From: an uncultured Alteromonadaceae bacterium
GTDB lineage: Bacteria; Pseudomonadota; Gammaproteobacteria; Enterobacterales; Alteromonadaceae
Reading direction: 5' to 3'
Length of the DNA stretch: 48,747 bases
Assembly (NCBI GenBank): GCA_938085045.1
Contig: CALKGI010000011.1
Span: 1 to 48,747, forward strand
Of the stretch, positions 32,410 through 41,501 are shown piece after piece. The position numbers and the translations under genes are program-made. The notes beneath the pieces were generated by a model. It saw nothing but the letters and a program-made list of their open reading frames with translations, made no database searches and was not told the DNA's origin. The first letter of the stretch is position 1. Each line of letters opens with the position of its first letter.

Positions 32410-34002
32410 ATGCTCACCAGTCTCGACCAACTCAAATTTGATAACCGTTTTGTCGCACAATTACCTGCTGACCCGCTCACTGGCGGTCAACCGCGACAAG
32501 TCTATAAGTCATGTTATTCGCATGTTTGCACTACACCTGTCAAACAAGCCACATTAATCGCTTATTCGCCAGAAGTGGCCAGCGATTTGAACCTAAGCCC
32601 AGAGGTTTGCCGTTCTCAAGTCTTTGCTGAAACCTTTGTTGGTAATCAAACACTGGTTGGCATGCAACCTTATGCCATGTGTTACGGCGGTCATCAGTTT
32701 GGCAATTGGGCAGGCCAACTCGGTGATGGCCGGGCGATTAATCTCGGTGAAGTCATAGTCAAAGAAGGTGGGCATTTGGCCTTGCAACTCAAAGGGGCCG
32801 GACTAACGCCTTACTCTCGCACCGCCGATGGGTTGGCCGTATTACGCTCATCAATTCGTGAATTTTTATGCTCAGAGGCAATGTATCACCTTGGCGTACC
32901 CACCACGCGAGCACTGAGCTTGGTGCTCACTGGCGAAGAAGTTGTTCGCGACATGTTTTATGACGGCAACCCACGGTACGAACCTACCGCTGTGGTATGC
33001 CGCACTGCGCCTTCATTTATTCGCTTTGGCAACTTTCAAATCTTGTCGTCTCGTGGCGAAATCGATGAACTAAAACAACTGGTCGATTTCACCATTACCA
33101 ATGAATTTCCACACTTAGGCGAACCGTGTAAAGCCGTATACTTACAATGGTTTCAAGAAGTTAGCGAACGCACCGCCGACATGGTGGCGCATTGGATGCG
33201 GGTTGGGTTTGTGCACGGCGTAATGAACACCGACAATCTGTCGATTTTGGGTTTAACCATAGACTACGGCCCGTACGGCTGGCTTGAAGATTATGACCCC
33301 GGTTGGACCCCCAACACCACAGATGCCCAAGGCAAACGCTATTGTTATGCCAACCAGCCAAAAATCGCCCAGTGGAACCTCTATCAACTCGCCAACGCCA
33401 TTGTGCCTTTGATTGGAGAAACCGAAGGACTCGAAGCACTTTTACAAGATTTTGCTCAGTACTATCAACATAACTGGTTGAACATACTCGCCAGCAAAGT
33501 CGGCTTTGAACATTACAACGACGAAACCGATAACGCACTGCTCGAAGAGCTACTAGAACTGTTGCCTTTGGTTGAAACTGACATGACGATTTTCTACCGA
33601 AACTTGGCCAATCTCAAGCGAGATAAAACCTATAACGATGAAAATCTTTTAGCTGTCATTTTCGATGCCTATTACCAACCGGATTCGCACGGCGAAGAAT
33701 ATAAAACCCGAATCACAAAGTGGTTGCGCCTCTATCAAGCCAGAATTGCCGCGCTTGATGTTAACGACGCACAACGCAAAGCTCGCATGAACAAGGTCAA
33801 CCCCAAGTACGTGCTGCGCAACTACATTGCCCAGCAAGCCATCGACAAAGCTCACGAAGGTGACTATTCAGTGGTAAACGAATTGCTCGATGTCATGCGA
33901 AAACCCTACGACGACCAGCCTCAATTTGAACATTACGCCGCCAAACGGCCAGAATGGGCGAGAGTTAAAGCCGGATGCTCAATGTTGTCGTGTAGTTCGT
34001 AA
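32410..34002 (+). CDS. selO: Protein adenylyltransferase SelO (YdiU family)
   Basis: About 530 aa from ATG 32410. Pseudokinase-fold enzyme that transfers AMP to Ser/Thr/Tyr. Diagnostic blocks: GGHQFGNWAGQLGDGRA, LQLKGAGLTPYSRTADGLAV, LRSSIREFLCSEAM, HGVMNTDNLSILGLTIDYGP and NQPKIAQWNLYQLA. The C-terminal CSMLSCSS is typical of non-seleno SelO (Cys where eukaryotes may have Sec). An in-frame GTG at 32224 would add 62 residues unlike the family; ATG 32398 or 32410 is preferred, though neither has a clear ribosome site. Confidence 0.93.
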   Translation: MLTSLDQLKFDNRFVAQLPADPLTGGQPRQVYKSCYSHVCTTPVKQATLIAYSPEVASDLNLSPEVCRSQVFAETFVGNQTLVGMQPYAMCYGGHQFGNWAGQLGDGRAINLGEVIVKEGGHLALQLKGAGLTPYSRTADGLAVLRSSIREFLCSEAMYHLGVPTTRALSLVLTGEEVVRDMFYDGNPRYEPTAVVCRTAPSFIRFGNFQILSSRGEIDELKQLVDFTITNEFPHLGEPCKAVYLQWFQEVSERTADMVAHWMRVGFVHGVMNTDNLSILGLTIDYGPYGWLEDYDPGWTPNTTDAQGKRYCYANQPKIAQWNLYQLANAIVPLIGETEGLEALLQDFAQYYQHNWLNILASKVGFEHYNDETDNALLEELLELLPLVETDMTIFYRNLANLKRDKTYNDENLLAVIFDAYYQPDSHGEEYKTRITKWLRLYQARIAALDVNDAQRKARMNKVNPKYVLRNYIAQQAIDKAHEGDYSVVNELLDVMRKPYDDQPQFEHYAAKRPEWARVKAGCSMLSCSS

Positions 34003-34008
34003 AAACAG

Positions 34009-34060
34009 GTTTGGCAATCGTAGGGGCGCACTGCGCACGCGTTACCTACGCTTCAACCTC
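34009..34060. repeat. GTAGGGGC-type intergenic repeat, partial
   Basis: GGTTTGGCAATCGTAGGGGC is identical to the start of the unit at 8468; GCACTGCGCACGC follows. It matches the reverse complement of part of 46828-46858. Lies between selO and the ABC operon. Confidence 0.5.
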
Positions 34061-34142
34061 ACACGTTGATTCGTGGTGCGAACCCCCTCGCGAATAAATC
34101 TGCTACCCACGACAGAGCGAAAAGAATAATCAGGGATATCGA

Positions 34143-34802
34143 ATGATAAAAGTACAAAACATCAGTAAAACATACCAAGACGTTGACCGCCAAGTCACTG
34201 TTTTTAAAGATTTAAGCTTCGACCTCAACGCAGGGGAAACGGTCGCCCTGATGGGGCAAAGTGGCAGTGGCAAGTCGACTCTATTGCATCTTCTCGGTGG
34301 ATTCGACACTGTCAGCAGTGGTGATATCATCGTCAACGATGCCAATATCACCACCATGAACGACAACCAATTAAGCCTGTTCAGGCGTAACCAGTTAGGC
34401 ATGATTTTTCAGCAATACAACATTATTCCGTCTTTGACTGCGCTCGATAACATCACCTTTGTTCGTCGTTTGATTGGCCTACCAGCCGTTGACGAAGACA
34501 CCGAGCAACTGATTGACGTGTTGGGTTTACGTGATAGGCTCGACCATTACCCCGCCCAGCTTTCTGGCGGCGAACAACAAAGGGTTGCAACCGCTCGGGC
34601 ATTGGCTGCCAAACCCTCAATGATATTGGCCGATGAACCCACAGGTAATCTCGATGAAGAAACCGCCGCACAGGTGATGGAGTTATTGGTCAAAGCCGTT
34701 GAACTCAATGCCGTGACGTTATTACTGGTTACCCACAGTCAAACCACCGCCAACTACCTACAAAGCACTTGGAGATTGAAAAAGGGAGTGCTTCATTGCT
34801 AA
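34143..34802 (+). CDS. ABC transporter ATP-binding protein, LolD/MacB type
   Basis: 219 aa nucleotide-binding subunit. Walker [10 protein letters not shown] (38-46), Q-loop FQQYN (89-93), signature LSGGEQQR (140-147), Walker B ILADEP (161-166) and the DEPTGNLD motif (164-171) typical of the LolD/MacB/FtsE branch. It powers the overlapping FtsX-type permease; together they probably move or extract lipids or lipoprotein-like substrates rather than import nutrients. First gene of a three-gene operon. Confidence 0.95.
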   Translation: MIKVQNISKTYQDVDRQVTVFKDLSFDLNAGETVALMGQSGSGKSTLLHLLGGFDTVSSGDIIVNDANITTMNDNQLSLFRRNQLGMIFQQYNIIPSLTALDNITFVRRLIGLPAVDEDTEQLIDVLGLRDRLDHYPAQLSGGEQQRVATARALAAKPSMILADEPTGNLDEETAAQVMELLVKAVELNAVTLLLVTHSQTTANYLQSTWRLKKGVLHC

Positions 34803-37321
34803 AGCCCTCATTGCTCCAACGCGTTTTACTCATTTGGTGGACCCTGTTCGGTCATTATCGCAAACATCCTGCTCAGGGCCTATTTTTATTGCTCGGTCTC
34901 AGTCTTGGTGTTGCAATATTGCTGGGAACCTTGATTGTCAGCTCGGTAGCCAAAACCTCGTTTACCAACGCGCAGCAGATTGTTGGTGGCTCAGTGATCG
35001 CCACCATACAACCGGTTAACGGTAAAAGAAACTTGCCTCAAAGTACCTATACCTCATTACGAAGAAATGGTTTCACCAATTTAATACCCATGGCAGAAGG
35101 TCGATTGAAACTCAAAGACGGTGGTTTTATATCGCTTCAGGGTATTGATGCCTTTGCCCTAGCACATTCCACCAGCGGCGATAACGCCACTCAAACACAG
35201 GGCATCGGCGGTTTTGGCCAAGCTGATTTTTCGATGTTGGCTTTTTCGTTTCCACCCTACCAAACCCTGATATCTAAATCGCAGGCCAAACAACGTAACC
35301 TCAAAGATGGTGACATACTGACACTGGCCAACGGTAAAACGCTGCCTGCCATTAAAGTCGTCAGCGACAGTCTTGGCACAGGTTATAGCCTAATGTGCGA
35401 CTTGGCTTGCGCGCAACAAATGTTGTCTTTACCCGGCCACCTAACGTCCATCGCCGTGACCAAACAACCCGATGACGTCGAACAACTCAAAGCGCTTCTA
35501 AGCGAAGATACCGAACTACGCTTTCCCAGTAAAACAGCCCAAAATGCCGCGCTGAGCGATGCATTTTTTCTCAACCTAACGGCGGTATCATTCTTAGCAT
35601 TTTTGGTGGGTTGTTTTATTGCCTTCAATGCCGTGCGGTTTTCAGTCAGACAAAGACTCAACATGGTGCAACAACTGCGCTTAGTTGGCGTCACGTTTGG
35701 CGAGATTGCCATGGCGTTAATGATAGAATTATTGTCGTGGGCATTACTGGCCAGTTTCATAGGTTGCTTGCTCGGCTGGTTGATTGCCAGTGCCTTACTA
35801 CCCGATGTAGGCTTAACTTTGGTTCGACTTTTTCAGGGGCAAAACCCGTTATTTATCGAGCAAATGACTCATTGGTGGCCACTGGCCTTGATGGTAGCGT
35901 TAACAGCCACCTTAATCGCTACAGCCCAGCCGTTTTGGCAATTGGCAAAAGAACAACCGCTGCAATCACGCCAAATAGCCCAATCTAAAAGCCAAATGGG
36001 CTACGCTGGAATTGCTCTGCTGGCACTGGGCGGATTACTAACATTAATGCCCCACTCCCAATCATTAGGTTTTGTCATAGCGGCCTGCTGGTTTATTGGT
36101 GGTGCCATGCTGGTACCTGCCACGTTGGTCTATTTATACGGCGTTTTGGCCAATAACAAACGCTTAGTAAACTACCCCAAATTACAATGGGTGGTGACCG
36201 ACGGTAAACAAAATCACGGACGTTTTTCAGTCGCGATGATGGCATTCACCGTTGCAATTTCGGCGGGTATTGCGGTCACGACCATGGTGTCGAGTTTTAG
36301 AGTGGCGCTTGAAGATTACCTTGAACAAGCCCTTGCTGAAGACTTGTATTTACAGCCTGATATAGAACAGGTTATTGATATAAAAGCTTTTCTTGATCAA
36401 CGCCAAGACGTAGCACTTGCCTACCGTTATTTCTACACAAGCGGCGCAATATCAACAACAAGCAAAATCGACAACTCAGTTAAAGGACTTGTACGCGGTG
36501 TTACCGACCATCAACTACGCCACGACAGCATCAGCCTAGAAAAACAGGTCGACAACCTATGGCCTAGATTCCACATGGGCGAAGGCATACTAATAAATCA
36601 AACCCTCGCTTTTCAACAGCAACTAAAACCCGGCGACAAACTGTCTATAAAAGCCAAAGCGCGCTGGATAGAAGTGGAAGTACTCGGCATTTATTACAGT
36701 TATGGCTCGACTTTCTCGGCATTTTCGATGGACCAAAATTGGTTGAAAATTTTATGGCCTGCGGTCAATACGGTAGAAATTGGCGTTTTTCTCAATGATG
36801 GTCAAAGCATTGAGCCGCTACTCAATACTCTGCAAGACCGTTTTAAAGTGCAATCGCATCAGAGCATTAAACCGCAAGAGATGAAAAAAATAGCCCTAAC
36901 GCTATTCGAACAAACCTTTATGGTTACCCAAGTGATGATTTTATTCACCTTGTTGATAGCGGCCATCGGCATATATTGCGCCTGCTACGCCGCAGAACTA
37001 GACAAACAACGGCAATTGACTTTGCTCAAAGTATTAGGGGTCAACAACCGCGAAATCGCTGGTTTATCGATGTTACAGCTGTGCTTCAACGCCATAGTTG
37101 CCAGCTTAATCGCTTTGCCGCTGGGCATAATCATCGCATGGGCCAGCGTTCACATTGTTTTGCAATACTCATTTGGCTGGCATTTTGCCATTCAAATCGA
37201 GGCTTCAACACTTAGTATCATTATTATTAGCGCCGTTATGGTCGCCCTACTGTCGGGGTTATTACCGCTGTATCAACTGAGTAGAAAAACCGTGATCAAC
37301 GCATTTAGGGAGGCGGTATGA
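34796..37321 (+). CDS. FtsX-like ABC permease
   Basis: About 841 aa from a TTG start at 34796, chosen because AGGGAG lies 8 bases upstream; it overlaps the ATPase stop by 7 bases. Two FtsX/MacB permease modules: an N-terminal helix (about 25-45), a periplasmic domain, helices near 265-385, further helices near 400-450, a second periplasmic domain and C-terminal helices at about 720-830. Each module has the long extracytoplasmic loop and four-helix group of the family. The next gene overlaps by 4 bases. Confidence 0.9.
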   Translation: MLKPSLLQRVLLIWWTLFGHYRKHPAQGLFLLLGLSLGVAILLGTLIVSSVAKTSFTNAQQIVGGSVIATIQPVNGKRNLPQSTYTSLRRNGFTNLIPMAEGRLKLKDGGFISLQGIDAFALAHSTSGDNATQTQGIGGFGQADFSMLAFSFPPYQTLISKSQAKQRNLKDGDILTLANGKTLPAIKVVSDSLGTGYSLMCDLACAQQMLSLPGHLTSIAVTKQPDDVEQLKALLSEDTELRFPSKTAQNAALSDAFFLNLTAVSFLAFLVGCFIAFNAVRFSVRQRLNMVQQLRLVGVTFGEIAMALMIELLSWALLASFIGCLLGWLIASALLPDVGLTLVRLFQGQNPLFIEQMTHWWPLALMVALTATLIATAQPFWQLAKEQPLQSRQIAQSKSQMGYAGIALLALGGLLTLMPHSQSLGFVIAACWFIGGAMLVPATLVYLYGVLANNKRLVNYPKLQWVVTDGKQNHGRFSVAMMAFTVAISAGIAVTTMVSSFRVALEDYLEQALAEDLYLQPDIEQVIDIKAFLDQRQDVALAYRYFYTSGAISTTSKIDNSVKGLVRGVTDHQLRHDSISLEKQVDNLWPRFHMGEGILINQTLAFQQQLKPGDKLSIKAKARWIEVEVLGIYYSYGSTFSAFSMDQNWLKILWPAVNTVEIGVFLNDGQSIEPLLNTLQDRFKVQSHQSIKPQEMKKIALTLFEQTFMVTQVMILFTLLIAAIGIYCACYAAELDKQRQLTLLKVLGVNNREIAGLSMLQLCFNAIVASLIALPLGIIIAWASVHIVLQYSFGWHFAIQIEASTLSIIIISAVMVALLSGLLPLYQLSRKTVINAFREAV

Positions 37322-38367
37322 AGTTTGTGAATTTAATAAAATGGTTGATTTTGATGTTAATGATGCCCTTATCAGCCAACACCGCAGATGAGTTTAAAAA
37401 GGTCACGCCGGGGCGTATTTTCAGCTTTCCACAAGACCATAACATCCATCCGGGTTATCAATCTGAATGGTGGTATGTTACGGCCAACCTAAAAGGCGAA
37501 GATGGATTCACATATGGCGCACAATTCACTTTATTCGCCAATAGTTTGCTAATAGCCGACCAGCCTCAGCGAATATTTTTTGCTCACGCGGCGCTGTCGA
37601 CACCAACAGAATTTTTCCACGCAGAGCGCTACGCTAAGGCCAGCATGGGCCACGGCGGTATTGAGACTCAACCTTGGCAGGTGTTTTTAGATCATTGGCA
37701 ACTCAAAGGCACCGGGTTAAATCCACTACCAGGCACATTAACAGTAAGAGAACCAAAGTTCGCATATAACTTAAAACTGTCTGAATCTCGGCTTTTTCTG
37801 CAAGGTGACAAAGGCTTCAGCAAAAAAAACACCAGCGGCAGCAACGCCAGTTATTACTACAACGCGCCATTTATCAAATTAAGCGGCGACATCCAATTTA
37901 ACGGCAAAAAAGTCAAAGTAACGGGCGAAGCTTGGCTTGACCGAGAATGGAGCAGCGGCATGCTCACCGGCAAAGGCCTTAACGGCGCCCAACCACAAAA
38001 GCTGATGAAAAATATCGGTTGGGACTGGCTTGCACTGCACCTTGACGATAAAACCGCACTCATGCTCTACCGCGTTCGTAGCGAGTCAGAAACCTACTTA
38101 GATGGCGTACTGATGTATGCCGATGGCACAAAACAACAACTATCAGCCGATGAGATTGACTGGCAACCGATAGATTATGAAACCTTTGGCGAGCATAAAT
38201 ATCCGATTGGCTGGCGGTTAAAAGTGCCAACTAAGCAGGTTGATATCACTATTAAAGCGATAAACCGGCGGCAGTTGATGGACGGTACCATTCCTTATTG
38301 GGAAGGGGCAGTTAAAACTAGCGGCAGTCATACGGCATGGGGGTATTTAGAGTTGTTTGGGTATTGA
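37318..38367 (+). CDS. AttH/CrtC-like lipocalin-fold protein
   Basis: 349 aa with a signal peptide. It matches the AttH / carotenoid 1,2-hydratase (CrtC) family: HNIHPGYQSEWWYVTANL near residues 41-58, HGGIETQPW, EAWLDREWSSGML (about 203-215) and WGYLELFGY at the end. The family is often encoded next to ABC transporters of the LolD/FtsX type; a role as the periplasmic lipid-handling or carrier component is inferred. Carotenoid chemistry is unlikely, as no carotenoid genes are present. Overlaps the permease by 4 bases. Confidence 0.88.
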   Translation: MKFVNLIKWLILMLMMPLSANTADEFKKVTPGRIFSFPQDHNIHPGYQSEWWYVTANLKGEDGFTYGAQFTLFANSLLIADQPQRIFFAHAALSTPTEFFHAERYAKASMGHGGIETQPWQVFLDHWQLKGTGLNPLPGTLTVREPKFAYNLKLSESRLFLQGDKGFSKKNTSGSNASYYYNAPFIKLSGDIQFNGKKVKVTGEAWLDREWSSGMLTGKGLNGAQPQKLMKNIGWDWLALHLDDKTALMLYRVRSESETYLDGVLMYADGTKQQLSADEIDWQPIDYETFGEHKYPIGWRLKVPTKQVDITIKAINRRQLMDGTIPYWEGAVKTSGSHTAWGYLELFGY

Positions 38368-38505
38368 ACACCCTTATTAAAGGTAAAATAGATTGGATTC
38401 GAGTAAATAAGTATAGTGTGAAGTTTGCATTAAAAAAACAATGAACCTAATTTTAGTTACCCAGTCAACCTCGACTGAAAGGCAGTGTGCGACCGTAAGT
38501 GGTGC

Positions 38506-38781
38506 TTAGGTGGACGTCTTTAAAGGCAATGGATTTAATTCCACTTTAACTTCACCGTATTTTGCTTTCATCACACCAGTAAAGTACGCCTTATCGACCT
38601 TTATCAACGAAGACTTATGATTTTTAGGCAACGATTTTATAAATGCCGTTATCAACTCTTGTGAGCTCCAAATTTGAATAACACATTGGTTATTAGCAAC
38701 CTTTCGCCGTGAGAAATCTTCTATTGTCGATTTATCGCTAAATGTGGCGCCTTCCATTGCTAATAGATATATTGTTTTCAT
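38506..38781 (-). CDS. Hypothetical protein, 91 aa
   Basis: Not recognised. ATG at 38781 (a TTG-start extension of 23 residues upstream is unsupported). The product begins MKTIYLLAMEGATFSDKSTI and ends in a Pro-rich stretch NPLPLKTST. It has mixed alpha/beta composition with no signal peptide or membrane helix; YFTGVMKAKYGEVKVEL is the most structured region. AAGGTAG sits about 11 bases upstream. Convergent with the AttH gene and divergent from the cytochrome b561 gene. Confidence 0.55.
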   Translation of the reverse strand: MKTIYLLAMEGATFSDKSTIEDFSRRKVANNQCVIQIWSSQELITAFIKSLPKNHKSSLIKVDKAYFTGVMKAKYGEVKVELNPLPLKTST

Positions 38782-38888
38782 GGTTTTTGTCGCTACCTTT
38801 TCAGTTCTCAATTCATTGATCTCGTTTACGTTTACATCTTCGAACAACAAATTTATAGTAGAGTAACTTGAATAAAAAGAATAACACC

Positions 38889-39473
38889 ATGATAAAGAAT
38901 TCCACCACCACTTACGGTTGGCTCAGCATCGCTTTTCACTGGATTTCGGCCCTTGCCATCTATGGTCTATTTGGCCTTGGGCTGTATATGGTCGATTTGA
39001 GTTATGATCATCAGTGGAACTACCTCGCCCCTCACTGGCACGAAAGTCTTGGTTTACTATTTTTAGCTTTGTTAGTTGTGCGGCTTATTTGGCGGCAACT
39101 CAACCCTAAACCTCAACCCCTTGCCGACACCCCATTACAAATGGCCGTAGCCAAATGGGCGCACCGGGTATTAATCGTATTGATGTTGGCGATCCCCATC
39201 ACAGGTTATTTAATTTCAACTGCCGCAGGGCATGATGTTAAGCTGTTTGATTGGCTAGACGTGCCTTCAATTACAGGCAAAATCAGCGGTATGGAAACGC
39301 TAAGCGGTCAATTTCATTACTGGTTGTCGGTGTTGATTGTCGCTTTAAGCGTCGGTCATATTGCGGCGGCAGTAAAACATCATTTAATAGATAAAGACAA
39401 CACTTTAAAGCGCATGTTGCGCCCCCAACAAAAATCTACACTCCAAGAGGAACACCATGAAAACCTTGATTAA
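38889..39473 (+). CDS. Cytochrome b561 family membrane protein
   Basis: 194 aa from ATG 38889 (a TTG seven codons earlier is rejected). Four membrane helices with candidate haem ligands His17 (AFHWIS), His51 (HWHESLG), His143 (QFHYWL) and His157 (SVGHIAA), the pattern of bacterial CybB-type b561 proteins. Such proteins move electrons between quinol and periplasmic acceptors; the next gene, yceI, overlaps by 17 bases. This b561-YceI pairing recurs in proteobacteria. Confidence 0.93.
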   Translation: MIKNSTTTYGWLSIAFHWISALAIYGLFGLGLYMVDLSYDHQWNYLAPHWHESLGLLFLALLVVRLIWRQLNPKPQPLADTPLQMAVAKWAHRVLIVLMLAIPITGYLISTAAGHDVKLFDWLDVPSITGKISGMETLSGQFHYWLSVLIVALSVGHIAAAVKHHLIDKDNTLKRMLRPQQKSTLQEEHHENLD

Positions 39474-40032
39474 AACAACCGCTTTGGCGCTGACTTTGCT
39501 CTCTAGCAGCGCAGTATTTGCCAAAACAGATAAACTAGTAATTGACGCTACCCATTCTTTTGTTCAATTCAAAGCCAGTCACATGGGTTTCAGTTGGTTA
39601 TTGGGCCGCTTTAACGATGTTGAAGGGGTGTTGATGTTTGATGATCAAGACATCACTAAATCTTCAGTCAAGGTTACTGTCAATACGGGCAGCCTCGATT
39701 CTAACCACGCCAAACGCAACAAGCATTTAACCAGTGATGATTACATTGACGCTGCAAAATTCCCCAAAGCAACTTTCACCAGCACAGCAGTAGCACAGCA
39801 AGGTGAAGATGTTTTGATCACCGGTGACTTTATGTTCCGTGGCATCACAAAATCGATGACGATAGTGGCGCAAGAAGTGGGTGCAGGTAAAGATCCATGG
39901 GGTGGTTTCAGACGCGGTTACGAAGGCAAATTAGCTTTTGACATGACCGATTTTGGTATGAAAGGCAAACCTGGCAGTGCAAAAAGCAATATTCAGTTAA
40001 GTTTGTTTATTGAAGCGATTAAAGCGAAATAA
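39457..40032 (+). CDS. YceI family periplasmic isoprenoid-binding protein
   Basis: 191 aa with a signal peptide (cleavage after VFA at 22). YceI lipocalin-like beta-barrel: DATHSFVQFKASHMGFSWLL, GRFNDVEGVL, NTGSLDSNHAKRNKHL, KFPKATFTST and ITKSMTIVAQEVG. Family members bind polyisoprenoid chains such as octaprenyl or quinone tails in the periplasm, which fits with the overlapping b561 gene. AGAGGAA precedes the ATG. Confidence 0.95.
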   Translation: MKTLIKTTALALTLLSSSAVFAKTDKLVIDATHSFVQFKASHMGFSWLLGRFNDVEGVLMFDDQDITKSSVKVTVNTGSLDSNHAKRNKHLTSDDYIDAAKFPKATFTSTAVAQQGEDVLITGDFMFRGITKSMTIVAQEVGAGKDPWGGFRRGYEGKLAFDMTDFGMKGKPGSAKSNIQLSLFIEAIKAK

Positions 40033-40045
40033 CGTCACCAAAGAC

Positions 40046-40062
40046 TGGGGATTTACTCCCCA
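40046..40062 (+). terminator. Short hairpin after yceI
   Basis: TGGGGA TTTAC TCCCCA can form a six-pair stem 14 bases past the YceI stop. No U-run follows, so intrinsic termination is doubtful. Confidence 0.3.
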
Positions 40063-40147
40063 ACGCGCCACGGACGACCGGCATGGATGCTGGCAGTGTC
40101 GAGTTGCAGGAGCACAAAATCTACTGGCGTGTGACCCCCAAGGACGG

Positions 40148-41287
40148 TTACAAAGACAAGGCTAGGTAACTCTGGTCTATCCCATTAAATTCATCAAACA
40201 CAATCCCATCTAGCACTTTGCTTATCTTTGCAGCTTCGGCCTTTCTCACCTTCGCTTGCTCAAAATGTGCATCTAACTTGTCTTTAGGCCAAAAGTATTT
40301 GTAAGTTACTTCGGCATGAGGGAAGGTTTGCGATAACACCACGTCATACGCATCGGTTTGCTTTTTATGGGTCAACATCGCCTGACGCACTATATTGATG
40401 GGTCTTAAATAAGCACGTTCGAACGCAGGCCATTGTTTGTGAGTTAAGGGCCCAATAACTTTTGCCCAAACTTCTTCATGGTTACCCCGAGTCGTTTGGC
40501 TCGCAGCCACTTGGCTCAATTCGTTAAACGATTTTTCAGCCGCTGTCATGCCATCTCGAATGAGCGATACCAGTAAGTGATTCATGGTTTGATGATGCAA
40601 AGCGATAATCTGAGTCAGCGAGGTTTTGCTACGGCTTAACGCGGGTGATAGTTTATGCGTCTTTTCGATGATTGTGAGCTGTTCATTTAACGTCAAGGCC
40701 AATTTAAGGGCGCTGTTTTCGTGATTGACCAATTGCTGTACTTGGTAGTCGGTTAGCACGTTACCGTCGAGCTTTTTACTTAAGGCGCCTAAATAATACT
40801 GCTCTGAGATCTTATCTGTAAATGAAGGTAGCGAGACGCTAGTTTTGGTGACTTTTTTGTGTAATGGATTAAGGTGGAATCTTTGTGAGAAGTGCGTTTC
40901 GAGTTGATGCAATGCTCTGAGTTGCTGAGCTATGAGCGGTTTTTGTTTGGTCTGAATACTGTTGGCCTTCAGTGCTCTTTTGGCGATAGCTAAGTTTGGC
41001 GAGATGGCAAGTACGGCTTGAGCGTCTTGCAGTTCAGTCGCATCGGCAAATTGGTATTGGGCTTTTACCAAGCGCTCATAACTGATTTTAGCCTGGCTGA
41101 TTTGCTCAGCAGTCAAATCAATCAAATCCGGGTCGGCTTGAATAATTTTGCCAGCGATGGCTAATTGAGTTGCAAACTCGCCTTGTTCCAAGGCTTTGTT
41201 GTATTCGGTCAATTCTTGATTGAACAGGCCACCACTACAGCCAGACAATAAAAATGCGCTAATGAGTAACGGGAGAAAATGTCGCAT
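40148..41287 (-). CDS. Putative lipoprotein, unknown function
   Basis: 379 aa with a lipoprotein signal (LLSGC, Cys17), otherwise alpha-helical, rich in Gln, Ala and Leu. The N-terminal part (EYNKALEQGEFATQLAIAGK) suggests a TPR-like helical repeat region, followed by long helices. It contains no enzymatic motif that I recognise. The gene is convergent with yceI and followed upstream by the M1 peptidase gene on the same strand after 214 bases, so a shared transcript is possible. Confidence 0.7.
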   Translation of the reverse strand: MRHFLPLLISAFLLSGCSGGLFNQELTEYNKALEQGEFATQLAIAGKIIQADPDLIDLTAEQISQAKISYERLVKAQYQFADATELQDAQAVLAISPNLAIAKRALKANSIQTKQKPLIAQQLRALHQLETHFSQRFHLNPLHKKVTKTSVSLPSFTDKISEQYYLGALSKKLDGNVLTDYQVQQLVNHENSALKLALTLNEQLTIIEKTHKLSPALSRSKTSLTQIIALHHQTMNHLLVSLIRDGMTAAEKSFNELSQVAASQTTRGNHEEVWAKVIGPLTHKQWPAFERAYLRPINIVRQAMLTHKKQTDAYDVVLSQTFPHAEVTYKYFWPKDKLDAHFEQAKVRKAEAAKISKVLDGIVFDEFNGIDQSYLALSL

Positions 41288-41415
41288 TGGTGAGGTACCT
41301 TCGGTGACTTAGACAAAAACAGTGATAAAGAAAAGTAACAAAAGTTTAGGGCGATGTGTTCAAAAGCTCGGTAAGTTGCAGGTATTACAGGACGAGAATA
41401 GGATAATCCTCAATG

Positions 41416-41473
41416 GTAGGCGATGTTTTAGCTTCGCTCAAAACGTAAAAAGCGACACCAAAGTGCCGCCTAC
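41416..41473. repeat. GTAGGCG inverted repeat
   Basis: GTAGGCG (41416-41422) and CGCCTAC (41467-41473) can pair across a 44-base interval with GCGACACCAAAGTGCCGCC in it. It lies between two same-strand genes and may be another small dispersed hairpin family. Confidence 0.35.
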
Positions 41474-41501
41474 GATGCAAAGTAAACTGATGTAACCGAG
41501 A

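Noticed and set aside
37318..38367. Carotenoid biosynthesis locus
   Set aside because: The CrtC-like protein is in an ABC transporter operon, and no other carotenoid gene is in the window.
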